From assembly GCF_020184175.1 (NCBI RefSeq), contig NC_065531.1, forward strand, positions 45,033,213 to 45,097,212: 64,000 nt of DNA, written 5' to 3'. Under the pieces are notes generated by a model. It did not search any database, had not been told where the DNA came from, and saw only the letters and a program-made list of their open reading frames with translations. Source of the DNA: Aphis gossypii (Eukaryota > Arthropoda > Insecta > Hemiptera > Aphididae). The translations under genes were made by a program, and so were the position numbers. Of the stretch, positions 62,758-64,000 are shown piece after piece; position 1 is the first letter of the stretch, and every line of letters begins with the position of its first letter.

Positions 62758-64000
62758 TGTACGAACACGCGAAAACCCAAGTGCATATTATATAAATAAA
62801 AAAAAAATGCTGGTAAACTATTAAAAACATCACTTAATACGAAATGCACAATTTGGACCATCGATGAAAATAATACTAAAACGTCAAATAATACTAAACT
62901 ACTCACCCGACTTATAAAACAAATGTCTGCAGTACATTGTACTGGCATGTATGTGTATTGGTAAATAATCTTTTTTGTCATTATTGCTGAATGTGTTCCT
63001 AAAAACCATTAACTGTTCTCGTATCAATCGACAAATAATATTGTTCTCCTTTAAAATGATAAAGAATTAAACTGTATAAACAAACTACTAGTTAAGTTTT
63101 AAGTACCTATATTTAAACCAATTTAATATTTTGAACTGTAAAAACTTAATACAACTCTCGTATAAACCATATCAGTCACGTTAGTTTACTTAATGGTTTT
63201 ACATTTTAATTATTGATTATTCAATTTCGGTAAATTACTAAAAATAACAAAATATAAAAAACAACTTGATAAATTAATAAAATATATCGACGAACGTAGA
63301 TAATCGTATAGTGGCGGAGTGGGTCATGAGTGAACAAAATGATCATAATACTCGTGTGATTATAGTATTTATATTCTATGTAATGCAATCGATTAAACGT
63401 TTACCAATAAATTTCTATCAACCGTTATTGTAAACAGTGTACCTATAAGGATGAACCGTTGATATTAATATTATTAAAATTAAGAATATGGCACCGTATG
63501 ACGTACTTACACTAATCTGTAAGCCAACACAACTGATACCATTGATTTGAATAACTTCTTAATTGTATTTTATGTCTTGTTATGCTAGTTTCTATATCAC
63601 TCAGAAAAACAGAAGCTGCGGTCCGAATGAGAACAATTGTTGCTCTAGCCGTTATATTGATCTATGTGTAAATGTAACGTAGATATAATTAATGCCCATC
63701 CATATTACCTTTAATATAATTGGAATCGTATGCATACTGTGTTTATTATAATAATTCGAATAAAACGGCCAATATACTTTAATATAAGTAATAACGGTTT
63801 TTATGGATATTGAATTTACTTCATACACCAATATGATTGGTAGGTATATGAATAATACGTCAACGCACAAACATAATCTAATGCAGCACAAAATTCGTCA
63901 AATTTAGTATCATATAAGTCTATAAACAAGCATAAAAATTAAATTTATTAAAGATATAAATTTATAATAAACCTTATGAAATAAAAATTACTCAGGCGTC
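62758..64000. other. AT-rich DNA after UGT-C exon 1
   Basis: No UGT-like exon or other gene found. If UGT-C is functional this is its first intron. Confidence 0.45.

Overview
The window is eukaryotic and very AT-rich. It has spliced genes with canonical GT-AG introns, long non-coding stretches, microsatellites, small DNA transposons and a satellite array. The recurring short motif TAGGTA/GTACCTA and a cluster of insect-type UDP-glycosyltransferase (UGT) genes suggest an aphid (Hemiptera: Aphididae). That assignment is inference from composition and gene content; no species is claimed.

Layout. 1-6.6 kb: AT-rich DNA with a 170-bp inverted-repeat element (about 1.5 kb), an orphan CpG-rich block with possible splice donors (2.85-3.72 kb) and microsatellites. 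6.8-9.5 kb: one intact gene on the minus strand, the F-box/leucine-rich-repeat protein FBXL14 (Drosophila Partner of paired), with a CpG-rich 5' leader/promoter and a probable 126-bp leader intron. 9.5-26.8 kb: mostly gene-free, with a 5'-truncated LINE 3' end (22.3 kb) and a decayed hAT transposase (23.3-23.9 kb).

26.8-48.3 kb: two complete UGT genes in tandem on the minus strand. UGT-A (26854-37578) has five coding exons and 502 aa. UGT-B (42903-48262) has four coding exons and 514 aa. Both were rebuilt by joining splice sites. Their two central exons have identical lengths (226 and 220 nt) and identical intron phases, so they are paralogues. UGT-A has one extra 5' intron. The UGT-A introns carry three short hAT-like elements. 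A fourth, with a perfect 8-bp target duplication, lies 26 bp past the UGT-B stop codon, in its predicted 3' UTR. A 595-bp foldback element lies between the genes.

48.3-62.2 kb: gene-poor DNA dominated by a 331-bp satellite array (13 near-identical copies plus one decayed copy, 50180 to about 54740), a deleted hAT element with 24-bp terminal repeats (57.1-57.8 kb) and a possible solo LTR (61.4-61.9 kb). 62278 onward: the first coding exon of a third UGT (UGT-C) on the plus strand, divergent from UGT-B. Its remaining exons lie beyond the window or are lost.

Functionally, the UGTs are predicted ER-membrane glycosyltransferases that conjugate sugar to lipophilic substrates such as plant defence compounds, hormones or pigments. 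FBXL14 is a substrate receptor of an SCF ubiquitin ligase and is unrelated to the UGT cluster. No tRNA, rRNA or CRISPR was seen. The most unusual structures are the satellite array between divergent UGT genes and the transposon inside the predicted UGT-B 3' UTR.
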